DNA of 64,000 nucleotides, taken from Lewinellaceae bacterium (lineage in GTDB: Bacteria; Bacteroidota; Bacteroidia; Chitinophagales; Saprospiraceae). Location of the stretch: contig JACJYA010000003.1 of the NCBI GenBank assembly GCA_020636315.1, positions 496,001-560,000 on the forward strand. Direction: 5' to 3'. Within the stretch, counting starts at the first letter, position 1; each line of letters begins with the position of its first letter. This document shows positions 10,091-18,837 of the stretch, piece after piece. Made by a program: the position numbers and the translations under genes. Under the pieces are notes generated by a model, which was not told where the DNA came from, made no database searches, and saw nothing but the letters and a program-made list of their open reading frames with translations.

Positions 10091-10477
10091 ATGGCATACT
10101 ACTTCAGCAAAAAAGTCAAAGGCGATGTGCCCGGCGTGACGGAAAGAGTCAGAAGCACGCTCAAAAATTACGGGTTCGGCGTCATCAGTGAGATCAACAT
10201 CCAGAAAACCTTCAAAGAAAAATTGGGTGAAGACTTTCGCCCTTACCTCATCCTGGGCGCCTGCAATCCTCATTTCGCTTTCCAGGCCCTGCAGTCAGAA
10301 GACAAGATCGGCACCATGCTGCCCTGCAATATCATCATCCAGGAGCTGGACGAGAATACCGTGGAAGTAGCGGCAGTTGACCCCACCGCGTCCATGTCGG
10401 CAGTGGAGAATAAAGACCTGGGCAATATTGCCCACAACGTGCAGTCGCGGCTGAAGGAAATGGTCGAAGAGCTGTAA
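10091..10477 (+). CDS. DUF302 domain protein
   Basis: A compact 128-residue cytoplasmic protein covering the whole DUF302 fold: an N-terminal strand-helix (YYFSKKVKGDVPGVTERVRSTLK), the core YLILGACNPHFAFQAL with its conserved CNP, then MLPCNIIIQELDE and the strand VEVAAVDPTASM. DUF302 proteins have no agreed function; the conserved cysteine suggests redox or metal chemistry. It follows the ArsP-like permease on the same strand, so the two probably act together. The stop codon lies inside a hairpin (10468-10485), and the next gene converges. Confidence 0.9.
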   Translation: MAYYFSKKVKGDVPGVTERVRSTLKNYGFGVISEINIQKTFKEKLGEDFRPYLILGACNPHFAFQALQSEDKIGTMLPCNIIIQELDENTVEVAAVDPTASMSAVENKDLGNIAHNVQSRLKEMVEEL

Positions 10478-10485
10478 ACAGCTCT
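10468..10485. terminator. Hairpin overlapping the DUF302 stop codon
   Basis: AGAGCTGT at 10468-10475 and ACAGCTCT at 10478-10485 form a perfect 8-base inverted repeat that includes the TAA stop. It lies in a 23-base gap between convergent genes. It has no strong T tract, so its role as a terminator is likely but not proven. Confidence 0.45.
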
Positions 10486-10500
10486 CCGAACCATTACTTG

Positions 10501-13410
10501 TTACCGGGCGATCAGCCGGCCGCTACCAAGCAACCGGCTATCCTGCAGCACGCGGAAGAAGTACATCCCTCCGGGTAACTGCTCCCTGCGAATATTAAAA
10601 CTACCAGAAAGAGAACGTTGATACAGTACCTGCCGGCCAAAGCCGTCGAATAGCTGTAAGTGCAATTCCGTGCCCTCCCAGCCTCTCAATTCCAGCGTCA
10701 CCTGGCCATCAAAAGGGTTGGGATAGGCTTTTATCGAAATGGCTGCCGGCCCCGGCTCCAGCCCCAGGAGTTGTATCTCCGGAAAATTCCGGGCCACCAG
10801 ATGAGTGGTGAGGTTGGTAATAACCGGCTCATTGAAATCGAAATAAATGGCAGCCCGGTTATAGATTACGGTGCTGTCCGGAAGGCCCGGGCGCTGGCTG
10901 ATGCGAAACCGGACAAACCCCTGGGAAGCCGTTTCATTGGTAGTGCTGTCCGGTAACGCTATCGGGTAGAATGTAAAAACGAGCAACCCCGGCTCCTTTA
11001 TCGTTGCGGAATAGGGATGGCTGCCGGCCCCCGGCCGAAAAGTGGCCAGGCCGAGGTGATCGGATATCCGGTCTTCGATGACTACCCGAAAGGCCGTATC
11101 GGTTCCGGTATTCTGAAAGCGGATCTCATATTCAATATCGGTATTGGGCTTGATGAGATGATTTTCGCCGAACCCCATGGGGTATCCTTGTTTGTCATTG
11201 GGGTCATAAGAGCCGATGTTAGCCCGGCAGTCAATAGAAACAAAAGGGTCGGCATCGTTCTCTTCAAACTGAGTGATGAACCCGGGTGGCGAATACCCGC
11301 CGCAATCTACTACGCTGGCGCTGGGCCTCGAATTGCCGGGGTGCCCGGGCGCCTGTTCGGCCTCCAGCCGGTAAGCCGCCCCGTCAGCCGGCAGCCATAT
11401 CTGGGTTGCTTCCCCGGAATTCAACTGGAAAGGCGACTGCATCATGATGATATCGTCCTCGATGACAAAATAGTCCAGTGGTAGGGCCATATCGCCGCTT
11501 CCCACATTCCGGATCTCAAACCGGACCGAGTCCTCCCGGCAACTCCCTTCCACTTCGATGCTGGCGCCCGACCACAATGGAGAGGGAGGCAGGCAGAAGG
11601 AATCGGGATAAATGTGAGCAGTGGAACAATGTGTCTGCCCCAGCATGGTAGAATCGCAATCGAGATAAACCTGAACTTCGAAACTTCCGTGCTCTCCTAC
11701 CCCAACCTCACCCAACGGAAAAGTAAACCTTTGGCCGTTCACCTGGCTCCAGGGCAGGCTGCTGCTCAACACTTCCAGAAAGGGGTCGAATTCAATCTCC
11801 ACATAAGCATCCGTGGCTGCCTGAGTGCCCCAGTTGTGATACCGGACATGGTAGGTGTTCTCGAAACAACGCCTCAGCAGGGAAGTAGAAAGGCTAACCT
11901 CAAGCAAAGGGCAATCCACCTCCGCCTGAAGCGGGAGTACCAGTTGAAGGGTATCATAAGCATTGGTAAAAGTGACAGGCACTTCTCCCAGGCAGGATTC
12001 CCAGTATGGGTTCGGCAGTACCCGCACCGTATAGGCGCCGGTGTCCAGGGGTATCTCAAAATGCCCGCCCGGGCCGGAAAGGCCAAGTGCCGATTGCTGC
12101 CCCTCCGCTTCGATAACCCAGCCTTCCAGGCCCAGCGTATCGTTGCCCGGCAGGCAATCGCCCTGCTCATCCCAGCTGATCCGGCCCCGAAGCAGATTAT
12201 TGCTGATATTCCCCAGGCTGTCTGTGTGGGCCAGGATCACATAACCGGTTGTGTCGCCGTTCTGGCTGGCGTCGAAGAGGGCGGCGCTGGAGGCGGAAAG
12301 GAGCACTCCGTTACCGGAAGGATACACCGAACTCCCGTAGAGGTTGCCCCAGGCCAGGGGCGGACCGGGCAGGGTAAGCCCATGGCTGAACTGATGGGTG
12401 CGTTTCAGCTGCCCGTCCGGCCCAATGATGTGCAATACGGCGATGGGCCTCCGGCGCAGCGGGTCATACCGGCCCCCAATGATCGCATAATCTCCGGTGG
12501 AAAGCTCCGTAAGGCGGCTGTTGGCTGTTCCGGAATTGAGATAGAAATTCCCCAGGTAAGTATTGGACCACAGCAGTTGCCCGTCCGGCCCAACCTTAGC
12601 CAGGCGCATTGAGTTCGGGAAAGAAGAAGTAGCGCTGATCAGGAAGTTGCCGTCGGAAGCGGCAATGGCTTCCAGCCCTTCGGTATTTTCTTCAAGGCCG
12701 AAGGTTTGTTCCCACAGCAACTGCCCGCCGGGGGTAACCTTGGCCACATAGAGGCTTGCCAATGGCTGCCCAAGGGGCCCGATGGACACATCATTGGCGC
12801 CGGTTATCAGGTACCCGTCGGGGAGTTGCAGGGCGCTGTTCAGCCTTCGGTAAGAAAGGCTGTCTAAAAGAAGGGGCGTTTCACTCACCAGGCCGGAACT
12901 TCCCAACTCCAGAATACGTGCGGCGCTGTAATCAGCCGGAAAGTCCAGATAAAGAAAGGTTTCATTGATGGTGGTGGTGGCCACCAACGGCAAAAGGAAA
13001 GAACCCAGGTTTTGCACTTCCCACCCCAGTAAATTGCCATCGGCATCGGCCTCCAAAACGGCCAGCCCGGAAAAACCTCCGTCCACCCCCAGGATCAGGA
13101 AGCCTCCGTCGGCCTTCTCGAGGAAATTGGTAAAGATCAGGCGGTAACCCGGAATTTCATATTGGCGGCGCCAGGCTAGCTGGCCGGAGCTGTCCGCTTT
13201 GATGAGCATCAGGCCACTGGGGCTCAGCAGGGGCCTTTTCCACCCTCCGCCAATGGCGTACCCTCCGTCCTGGGTGGGAATGGCCACCGTCGGGAACATG
13301 GGCACGGTACCCGTTTCCAAAGCCCTTTTCCAGCCTTGTCCGGAACAGAGGAGCGGAAAAAAAGAGAACAATATCAAAAACCAAAAACAATAGGCCGAGT
13401 ACTTTCTCAT
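10501..13410 (-). CDS. Large secreted T9SS cargo protein with DUF7619-like and C-terminal sorting domains
   Basis: From the ATG at 13408-13410 the protein has 969 residues with a signal peptide (MRKYSAYCFWFLILFSFF..., cut near GQG); 28 further open codons upstream lack a signal-like start. The N-terminal half repeats short blade-like units with DGQLLW/GG cores (delta-60 or kelch-like propeller). The middle contains SWDEQGDCLPGNDTLGLEGW followed by beta-sandwich segments. Near residue 740 the NDKQGYPMGFG...YEIRFQNTGTDTAF block to YFDFNEPVITN is the DUF7619-type domain common before T9SS tails. The last ~80 residues (AYPNPFDGQVTLELRG ... LPGGMYFFRV) are a type A sorting domain. A surface-anchored or secreted protein is inferred; ligand unknown. 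Confidence 0.9.
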   Translation of the reverse strand: MRKYSAYCFWFLILFSFFPLLCSGQGWKRALETGTVPMFPTVAIPTQDGGYAIGGGWKRPLLSPSGLMLIKADSSGQLAWRRQYEIPGYRLIFTNFLEKADGGFLILGVDGGFSGLAVLEADADGNLLGWEVQNLGSFLLPLVATTTINETFLYLDFPADYSAARILELGSSGLVSETPLLLDSLSYRRLNSALQLPDGYLITGANDVSIGPLGQPLASLYVAKVTPGGQLLWEQTFGLEENTEGLEAIAASDGNFLISATSSFPNSMRLAKVGPDGQLLWSNTYLGNFYLNSGTANSRLTELSTGDYAIIGGRYDPLRRRPIAVLHIIGPDGQLKRTHQFSHGLTLPGPPLAWGNLYGSSVYPSGNGVLLSASSAALFDASQNGDTTGYVILAHTDSLGNISNNLLRGRISWDEQGDCLPGNDTLGLEGWVIEAEGQQSALGLSGPGGHFEIPLDTGAYTVRVLPNPYWESCLGEVPVTFTNAYDTLQLVLPLQAEVDCPLLEVSLSTSLLRRCFENTYHVRYHNWGTQAATDAYVEIEFDPFLEVLSSSLPWSQVNGQRFTFPLGEVGVGEHGSFEVQVYLDCDSTMLGQTHCSTAHIYPDSFCLPPSPLWSGASIEVEGSCREDSVRFEIRNVGSGDMALPLDYFVIEDDIIMMQSPFQLNSGEATQIWLPADGAAYRLEAEQAPGHPGNSRPSASVVDCGGYSPPGFITQFEENDADPFVSIDCRANIGSYDPNDKQGYPMGFGENHLIKPNTDIEYEIRFQNTGTDTAFRVVIEDRISDHLGLATFRPGAGSHPYSATIKEPGLLVFTFYPIALPDSTTNETASQGFVRFRISQRPGLPDSTVIYNRAAIYFDFNEPVITNLTTHLVARNFPEIQLLGLEPGPAAISIKAYPNPFDGQVTLELRGWEGTELHLQLFDGFGRQVLYQRSLSGSFNIRREQLPGGMYFFRVLQDSRLLGSGRLIAR

Positions 13411-13599
13411 CTGTTGTCCTTTTGTGTAAATCGCTACCCACCAGGTAAAAACCGCTTTAAAAATGACGGTATTTGCGGCCAAATACAAAAACAAAATCGT
13501 CTCTTTGTAAAATAGAAATTATAAATAAAGAGCGCGAAATGTCTTATTTTCAAGCTTAAATGGTAAATTTTGTAAAAACAAATTAAAAAATTATAAATT

Positions 13600-15012
13600 T
13601 TGAAAACCAGCCGTTTGTGGGCGATCTTCAGCAACCTGGACAAAAAGGAGGTGCGGGAATGCGAAAAATTCATCCGTTCCCCGTTTTTCAACCAGCGGGA
13701 GGACGTGGTGGCGCTGTATGGCCTGATGAAACAACACCGTTACTTATTCAATGATGCGCCATCCAGAGAGGCAGCTCACGGCCGCCTGTTCCCCGGCCAG
13801 CCGTATGAGGACCATCGTTTGCGCATGGCCATGAGCCTGCTCAACCGTTTGCTGGAGCAATACCTGGTGCAAAAGAAGATATTCGGGGATGAACTGTTTG
13901 TTCAGGCCCGCCTGGCGGAAATATTCCGCGAGCGCAATCTCGACAAGCGTTTTCAGCAACATATCCGCAACTGCCGGAAGCGGATGGCCGGGCATCCCTA
14001 CCGCGACGCCGGTTATCACCACCATACTCACGCTTTGGAGAATGAGGCCTATCTGTTTGCCTCCGCCCGCAAGCGGACCGAACCGCACAACCTTCAGGCC
14101 CTTAACGACCACCTGGATGTGGCATACCTCGCCCGTAAGCTTCGGCAAAGCTGCCTGGCCCTGGCTCATCAGGCGGTCTATCACACAGAATACGACCAGG
14201 GGCTGCTGCCGCTGCTGTTGCGGGAGGCCTCCAAACCAGCCTACAAAGCCGTTCCGGCCATCGCCGTTTATTACCATTGCTACCTGGCATTGAGCCAGCC
14301 ATCCGACGGCGAGCATTTTCAGCGCTTCCGGGAGCACCTTTTTCTTCACGGGCATTTGTTCCCGCCACCGGAAGCACGGGGCCTGTACCTGCTGGCCATC
14401 AATTACTGCGCCCGCCGGATCAATGAAGGACAGGCCGGCTTCAGCCGGGAAGCGCTGGGCTTCTACAAAAGAGGACTGGAAAAAGAATTGTTGTTCCAGA
14501 ACGGACGGCTCTCCCGTTTTACCTACCGCAACATCGTCACCACTGCCATCATGCAGGAAGAATATGAATGGGCGGAACACTTCATTCACCATTACAAAAA
14601 ACACCTGTCGCCTGAAGAGCAGGAGGCTGCCTACAGCCTGGCCCTGGCCCGCCTGGAATACGAACGCCGGAATTACGACGCCACCCTGGCCCTGCTGCAA
14701 AGATCAGATTTCAAAGACCTGCTGCTCAACCTGGGTGCAAAAACGGTACTGCTCAAAACGTTCTATCAACTGCAGGAGGCCGAAGCCCTTCATTCCCTGC
14801 TGGCGGCCATGCGCACCTTCATTCACCGCAAAAAGATCATTGGCTACCACCGGGAGAACTACCTCAACCTCATAAACAGCGTACATAAACTGCTCCGGCT
14901 CCCTCCCTACGGCCGGGAAGAACACGAAAAGCTGCGCAAAGAGATCGAACACCTGGAACCGGTCGCCGAAAAAAAGTGGCTGCTGGAACAGATAAAGGCC
15001 CTCGCAAGATAA
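13600..15012 (+). CDS. Conserved hypothetical protein, helical-repeat type
   Basis: A 470-residue soluble protein with no signal peptide, dominated by amphipathic helices rich in Leu, Arg, Glu and Tyr (for example DKKEVRECEKFIRSPFFN and YRNIVTTAIMQEEYEWAEHF). This resembles a TPR-like solenoid. I do not recognise a named family; similar proteins occur in Saprospiria. The start is a TTG at 13600 in a very A/T-rich leader. The first in-frame ATG would remove 42 residues, including the conserved-looking LWAIFSNLDKKEV, so I keep the TTG. It diverges from the T9SS gene and is followed 49 bases later by the anion transporter. Confidence 0.8.
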   Translation: MKTSRLWAIFSNLDKKEVRECEKFIRSPFFNQREDVVALYGLMKQHRYLFNDAPSREAAHGRLFPGQPYEDHRLRMAMSLLNRLLEQYLVQKKIFGDELFVQARLAEIFRERNLDKRFQQHIRNCRKRMAGHPYRDAGYHHHTHALENEAYLFASARKRTEPHNLQALNDHLDVAYLARKLRQSCLALAHQAVYHTEYDQGLLPLLLREASKPAYKAVPAIAVYYHCYLALSQPSDGEHFQRFREHLFLHGHLFPPPEARGLYLLAINYCARRINEGQAGFSREALGFYKRGLEKELLFQNGRLSRFTYRNIVTTAIMQEEYEWAEHFIHHYKKHLSPEEQEAAYSLALARLEYERRNYDATLALLQRSDFKDLLLNLGAKTVLLKTFYQLQEAEALHSLLAAMRTFIHRKKIIGYHRENYLNLINSVHKLLRLPPYGREEHEKLRKEIEHLEPVAEKKWLLEQIKALAR

Positions 15013-15061
15013 AAAGTACGGATAATCATTACCTTTAGGGGCAACCAAAGCCTTCAAAATT

Positions 15062-16474
15062 TTGCTCAAAAAGCTCTGGAAAAACATCTGGGCCCGGCGG
15101 GCAGTAACCGCCCTTGCCGGCCTGCTCATCTGGATCACCCCAATTCCCTGGGGGCTGCAGCCGGAGGCCTGGCAGTTGTTCACCATCTTCATTACGGCTA
15201 TCCTGGCGGTGCTCCTCGACGCGCTTTCTATCTTTACAGCCTCCCTGCTGGCTATGGTGATCGCCGTGCTGGCAGGTGTACTGGGTACCGAAAAAGCGTT
15301 CTCCGGTTTTTCCGAAGACTTTATGCTGCTCATCCTTTCGGCCTTCCTCGTCTCTAAAGGGGTGGTCAAGTCCGGGCTGGGCAACCGCATTGCATTCCTG
15401 CTGATCCGCCGCTTCGGCCATTCCACCCTCAACCTGGGCTACTGCATCGTCGCCACCGACGCCCTGCTGGGGCCGGCCATTCCCAGCAACACGGCCCGTT
15501 CCGGCGTCCTCTACCCTATTGTGTTGCCTCTTTGCCTGGACACCGGCTCCAGCCCGGAGGACGAAACCCGCCATCGCTCCGGCAGCTACCTGATGATGGT
15601 GAGCATCGCCAGCCTGACGGTTTCCTCCGCCTTGTGGCTGACCGCCATGGCCGCCAACCCCATTGCAGCAGGGTTGGGCGGACAATACGGAGTGGAAATG
15701 GACTTCGTCAACTGGTTGCTGGTTAGTTCCGTACCCTCTCTGCTGGCAATGGCAGCGCTACCCTATATTCTCTACCGGCTGTTTCCCCCTACCGCCAAAG
15801 CTACGCCGGAGGCGCCCCGTGCTGCCGCCAAAGCACTAAAAGAAATGGGCCGGCTGAGCAGCAAGGAGAAGGTAATGGGCGCCACCTTTGTCGGTATGGT
15901 TATATTATGGGGGCTGGCGGGCCTGCTGGGGATAAGCATGGCCATCATTGCCTTTATGGGGCTGGCGGTTATGCTGCTATTCAACATCTTCAGCATCAAA
16001 GACCTGCGCCGGGAAGGAGGCGACGCCCTGGAGACTTTTATCTGGTTCGCCATCATGTACGTGATGAGCAGCGCCCTGAACGAGCTGGGCTTCATGGCCA
16101 CCCTCGGTAAGCAGATCGCCGGGTATATGCAGGGGCTGAGCTGGCTGCAGGCCTACGTACTGCTCATTCTGATCTACGTGCTGATCCACTACCTGTTCGT
16201 CAGCCAGACCGCCCAGTTGCTTGCCCTCTTCGGGGTCTTCCTGGAAGTGGGTGTCAATGCCCAGGTGCCGGTGGGGCTGATGGCCTACATGCTGGCGTTC
16301 GCCACCAATTTCTTTGCGGCCCTTTCGCCTCAGGCCTCCAGCGCCAACATCCTCTTCGCCGGCAGCGGCTACCTGACACCGCAGGAGATATACCGGAACG
16401 GGGCCATCATCACCATAGCGAATTTTGTGATCTATATGGTTTGTACGCCTTGGGTGTTGTGGATGGGTAATTAG
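15062..16474 (+). CDS. DASS-family anion (dicarboxylate/sulfate-type) transporter
   Basis: A 470-residue polytopic membrane protein with 11-12 hydrophobic segments. The block GPAIPSNTARSGVLYPIV is the conserved substrate/Na+-site loop of the DASS (SLC13) family: the SNT motif of the first helical hairpin. The second site is represented by LSPQASSANILFAGSGYLTPQE. Family members move dicarboxylates, citrate or sulfate, often with Na+; YbhI/CitT-like bacterial members are close in length. The start is TTG (15062; LLKKLWKNIW), with no better ATG upstream. It sits 49 bases after the helical-repeat gene on the same strand, so cotranscription is possible. Substrate not determinable. Confidence 0.9.
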   Translation: MLKKLWKNIWARRAVTALAGLLIWITPIPWGLQPEAWQLFTIFITAILAVLLDALSIFTASLLAMVIAVLAGVLGTEKAFSGFSEDFMLLILSAFLVSKGVVKSGLGNRIAFLLIRRFGHSTLNLGYCIVATDALLGPAIPSNTARSGVLYPIVLPLCLDTGSSPEDETRHRSGSYLMMVSIASLTVSSALWLTAMAANPIAAGLGGQYGVEMDFVNWLLVSSVPSLLAMAALPYILYRLFPPTAKATPEAPRAAAKALKEMGRLSSKEKVMGATFVGMVILWGLAGLLGISMAIIAFMGLAVMLLFNIFSIKDLRREGGDALETFIWFAIMYVMSSALNELGFMATLGKQIAGYMQGLSWLQAYVLLILIYVLIHYLFVSQTAQLLALFGVFLEVGVNAQVPVGLMAYMLAFATNFFAALSPQASSANILFAGSGYLTPQEIYRNGAIITIANFVIYMVCTPWVLWMGN

Positions 16475-16578
16475 GATTCAGGGATGCCACCAAAAATGAT
16501 CAAATTAACAAATTTGCCCTACCTTTATCCACCGATCACTCCAAATGCCGGATTTTACCTCACCAAAACACTCCGATA

Positions 16579-18747
16579 ATGACTCTCAAACTGGCCCGTC
16601 TCGCTTCATTCTTATTCCTGTTGCCCTTTTTCCTCACCGCTCAGGACATCACCGGCGAGTGGCAGGGCGTACTTGACATTCAGGGCGTCAAACTGCGGCT
16701 GGTGCTAAACGTAGAAGCGGAGGGCGATGCCTATACGGCCACCCTCAACAGCCCGGACCTGCAGGCCGCCGGCATTACGGTCCCTGTATTCTCCTTTGAT
16801 GCACCGGATATGCATTTTGCGGTACCCAAAGAAAAGCTGGTTTACGATGGGAAGGTGAACCAGGACTTCACTGAGGTGAAGGGCACTTTCACCCAAAATA
16901 ACATGAGCATCCCCCTAACCCTTGGCCGGGAGGAGATTGAAGCAGCAGACGAAGATATGGCCTGGATACAGGACAACTACGCCAAAAAAGAGCTGTACAT
17001 CACCATGCGGGACGGCAAAAAACTTTTCACTTCAATTTACTATCCCAGAGATACTACCCGCTCTTACCCCATCCTGATGTGGCGCACGCCCTACAGTTGC
17101 AGCCCCTACGGAGAAGATAAATATACCTTGCGCCTGAAATTTTACAAACACCTCATGGATGACGGCTATATATTCGTCATGCAGGATGTACGCGGCAAGT
17201 ATATGAGCGAAGGAGAGTACGTCAATGTGCGCCCCTTCATCCCCAACAAGCGCAGCCCCCAACAGGTGGACGATAACAGCGACACCTACGACAGCATCGA
17301 CTGGCTGGTGGCCAACCTGCCCCACAACAACGGAAAGGTGGGCATCCTGGGCATTTCCTACCCCGGCTTCTACTCCACCATGGCATTGCCGGAAGCGCAC
17401 CCGGCGCTAAAGGCAGCCTCTCCCCAGGCGCCGGTCACCGACTGGTTTATCGGTGATGACTTCCACCACAATGGCGCCTTTTTTGTCATGGATGCCTTTG
17501 CTTTCTTCTCCAGCTTCGGAAAGCCGCGGCCCGAAACTACCACCGAGGGCGCCCCCCGCTTCGACTGGCCGGTTGAAGACAACTACCAGTTCTTCCTCGA
17601 TGCCGGCCCTCTAAAAAACCTGAATAAGCTCTACCTCCACGACTCCATCGCCTTCTGGAATGACCTCATGGCCCACCCCAACTACGACGAATGGTGGAAA
17701 GCACGGAATCCCAGGCCTCACCTCAAAAAGGTAACTCCGGCAGTTATGACCGTTGGCGGCTGGTTCGATGCCGAAGACGACTTCGGGCCACTGGCCGTTT
17801 ACAGGGCCATCGAAAAGCAAAACCCACCTTCCACCGAAAACCGGCTCGTGATGGGACCCTGGTATCACGGCCAGTGGGCCTCCGGCGACGGAGAACACCT
17901 TGGCAATATTCACTATGGGTTTAACACCACTGAGCTGTATAAAGAAACGGAAGACAAGTTTTTTAAATACTACCTCCAGGGAGAGGGCGAAATGGACATC
18001 CCCGAGGCCACCATCTTCATCACCGGCGACAACGAATGGCGCAGCTTCGATACCTGGCCGCCAGAAAATACCGAATCCCAAAAGCTCTACTTCCAGCCGG
18101 CCGGAGGCCTTTCTTTCGAGGCTCCGAAGAACAAAAGCAGCTATGACGAATACGTCAGCGACCCCATGAATCCCGTGCCCTACACTGAAGACGTTCACCT
18201 GCGCCGCACCCGCGAATACATGACCGACGACCAGCGCTTCGCCGCCCGCCGCCCGGATGTGATGGTTTATGAAACGCCGGTGCTGGAGGAGGATATCACT
18301 TTCACAGGGCCGCTGGTAGCCAACCTTTGGGTAAGCACTACCGGCACCGATGCAGATTACGTAGTAAAGCTGATCGATGTCTTCCCGGATAAGGTTGAAG
18401 ATTACCCTGAAAACGAAAAGAACGTCCCCATGGGAGGCTACCAGATGCTGGTGCGCGGCGAGGTAATGCGCGGCCGTTTTCGCAATAGTTTTGAAAAACC
18501 CGAACCGTTCGAACCCAACAAGCCGGCTCAGGTTCGCTTCACCACTCCGGATATCGCCCACACTTTCAAGGCCGGCCACCGCATTATGATCCAGGTGCAG
18601 AACTCCTGGTTCCCATTGGTGGACCGCAACCCTCAAAAGTTCGTGGATATCTACAATTGCAGCGAAGAGGATTTCCAGAAGGCCACCCACAGGATCTATC
18701 ACGAGGCAGGACACGCCTCGTTTATGGAAGTGCCGGTATTGAAGTAA
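16579..18747 (+). CDS. Secreted CocE/NonD-family (S15-type) hydrolase
   Basis: A 722-residue exported alpha/beta hydrolase. It has a signal peptide (about 1-21) and an N-terminal beta domain (about 22-115, DITGEWQGVLDIQGVKLRL). The X-Pro dipeptidyl-peptidase-type catalytic domain has the nucleophile elbow GISYPG with S260, D397 in WFDAEDDFGPL and H430 in GPWYHGQW. The C-terminal jelly-roll (PepX_C) domain spans about 560-720. Family members hydrolyse acyl bonds in peptides or esters; the exact substrate is unknown. It ends just before a strong hairpin and converges on the beta-lactamase-fold gene. Confidence 0.93.
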   Translation: MTLKLARLASFLFLLPFFLTAQDITGEWQGVLDIQGVKLRLVLNVEAEGDAYTATLNSPDLQAAGITVPVFSFDAPDMHFAVPKEKLVYDGKVNQDFTEVKGTFTQNNMSIPLTLGREEIEAADEDMAWIQDNYAKKELYITMRDGKKLFTSIYYPRDTTRSYPILMWRTPYSCSPYGEDKYTLRLKFYKHLMDDGYIFVMQDVRGKYMSEGEYVNVRPFIPNKRSPQQVDDNSDTYDSIDWLVANLPHNNGKVGILGISYPGFYSTMALPEAHPALKAASPQAPVTDWFIGDDFHHNGAFFVMDAFAFFSSFGKPRPETTTEGAPRFDWPVEDNYQFFLDAGPLKNLNKLYLHDSIAFWNDLMAHPNYDEWWKARNPRPHLKKVTPAVMTVGGWFDAEDDFGPLAVYRAIEKQNPPSTENRLVMGPWYHGQWASGDGEHLGNIHYGFNTTELYKETEDKFFKYYLQGEGEMDIPEATIFITGDNEWRSFDTWPPENTESQKLYFQPAGGLSFEAPKNKSSYDEYVSDPMNPVPYTEDVHLRRTREYMTDDQRFAARRPDVMVYETPVLEEDITFTGPLVANLWVSTTGTDADYVVKLIDVFPDKVEDYPENEKNVPMGGYQMLVRGEVMRGRFRNSFEKPEPFEPNKPAQVRFTTPDIAHTFKAGHRIMIQVQNSWFPLVDRNPQKFVDIYNCSEEDFQKATHRIYHEAGHASFMEVPVLK

Positions 18748-18750
18748 AAT

Positions 18751-18805
18751 CTCTGAGGCGACACCTTCTTCCGGGCTATGCCGGGCAGAAGGTGTCGCCT
18801 CAGAG
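18751..18805. terminator. Perfect 19-bp hairpin between convergent genes
   Basis: The left arm 18751-18769 (CTCTGAGGCGACACCTTCT) is perfectly complementary to 18787-18805, with a 17-base loop. It begins three bases after the S15 hydrolase stop and ends 33 bases before the stop of the opposing serine hydrolase. A bidirectional terminator is the simplest reading, although no long T tract follows. Confidence 0.7.
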
Positions 18806-18837
18806 TGAAACGCTGCTACTTCAACAATTTAGTCCTT

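Noticed and set aside
11614..12612. 332-codon plus-strand frame
   Set aside because: Antisense to the T9SS cargo gene, which has clear domains; composition is that of a G/C-rich shadow frame.
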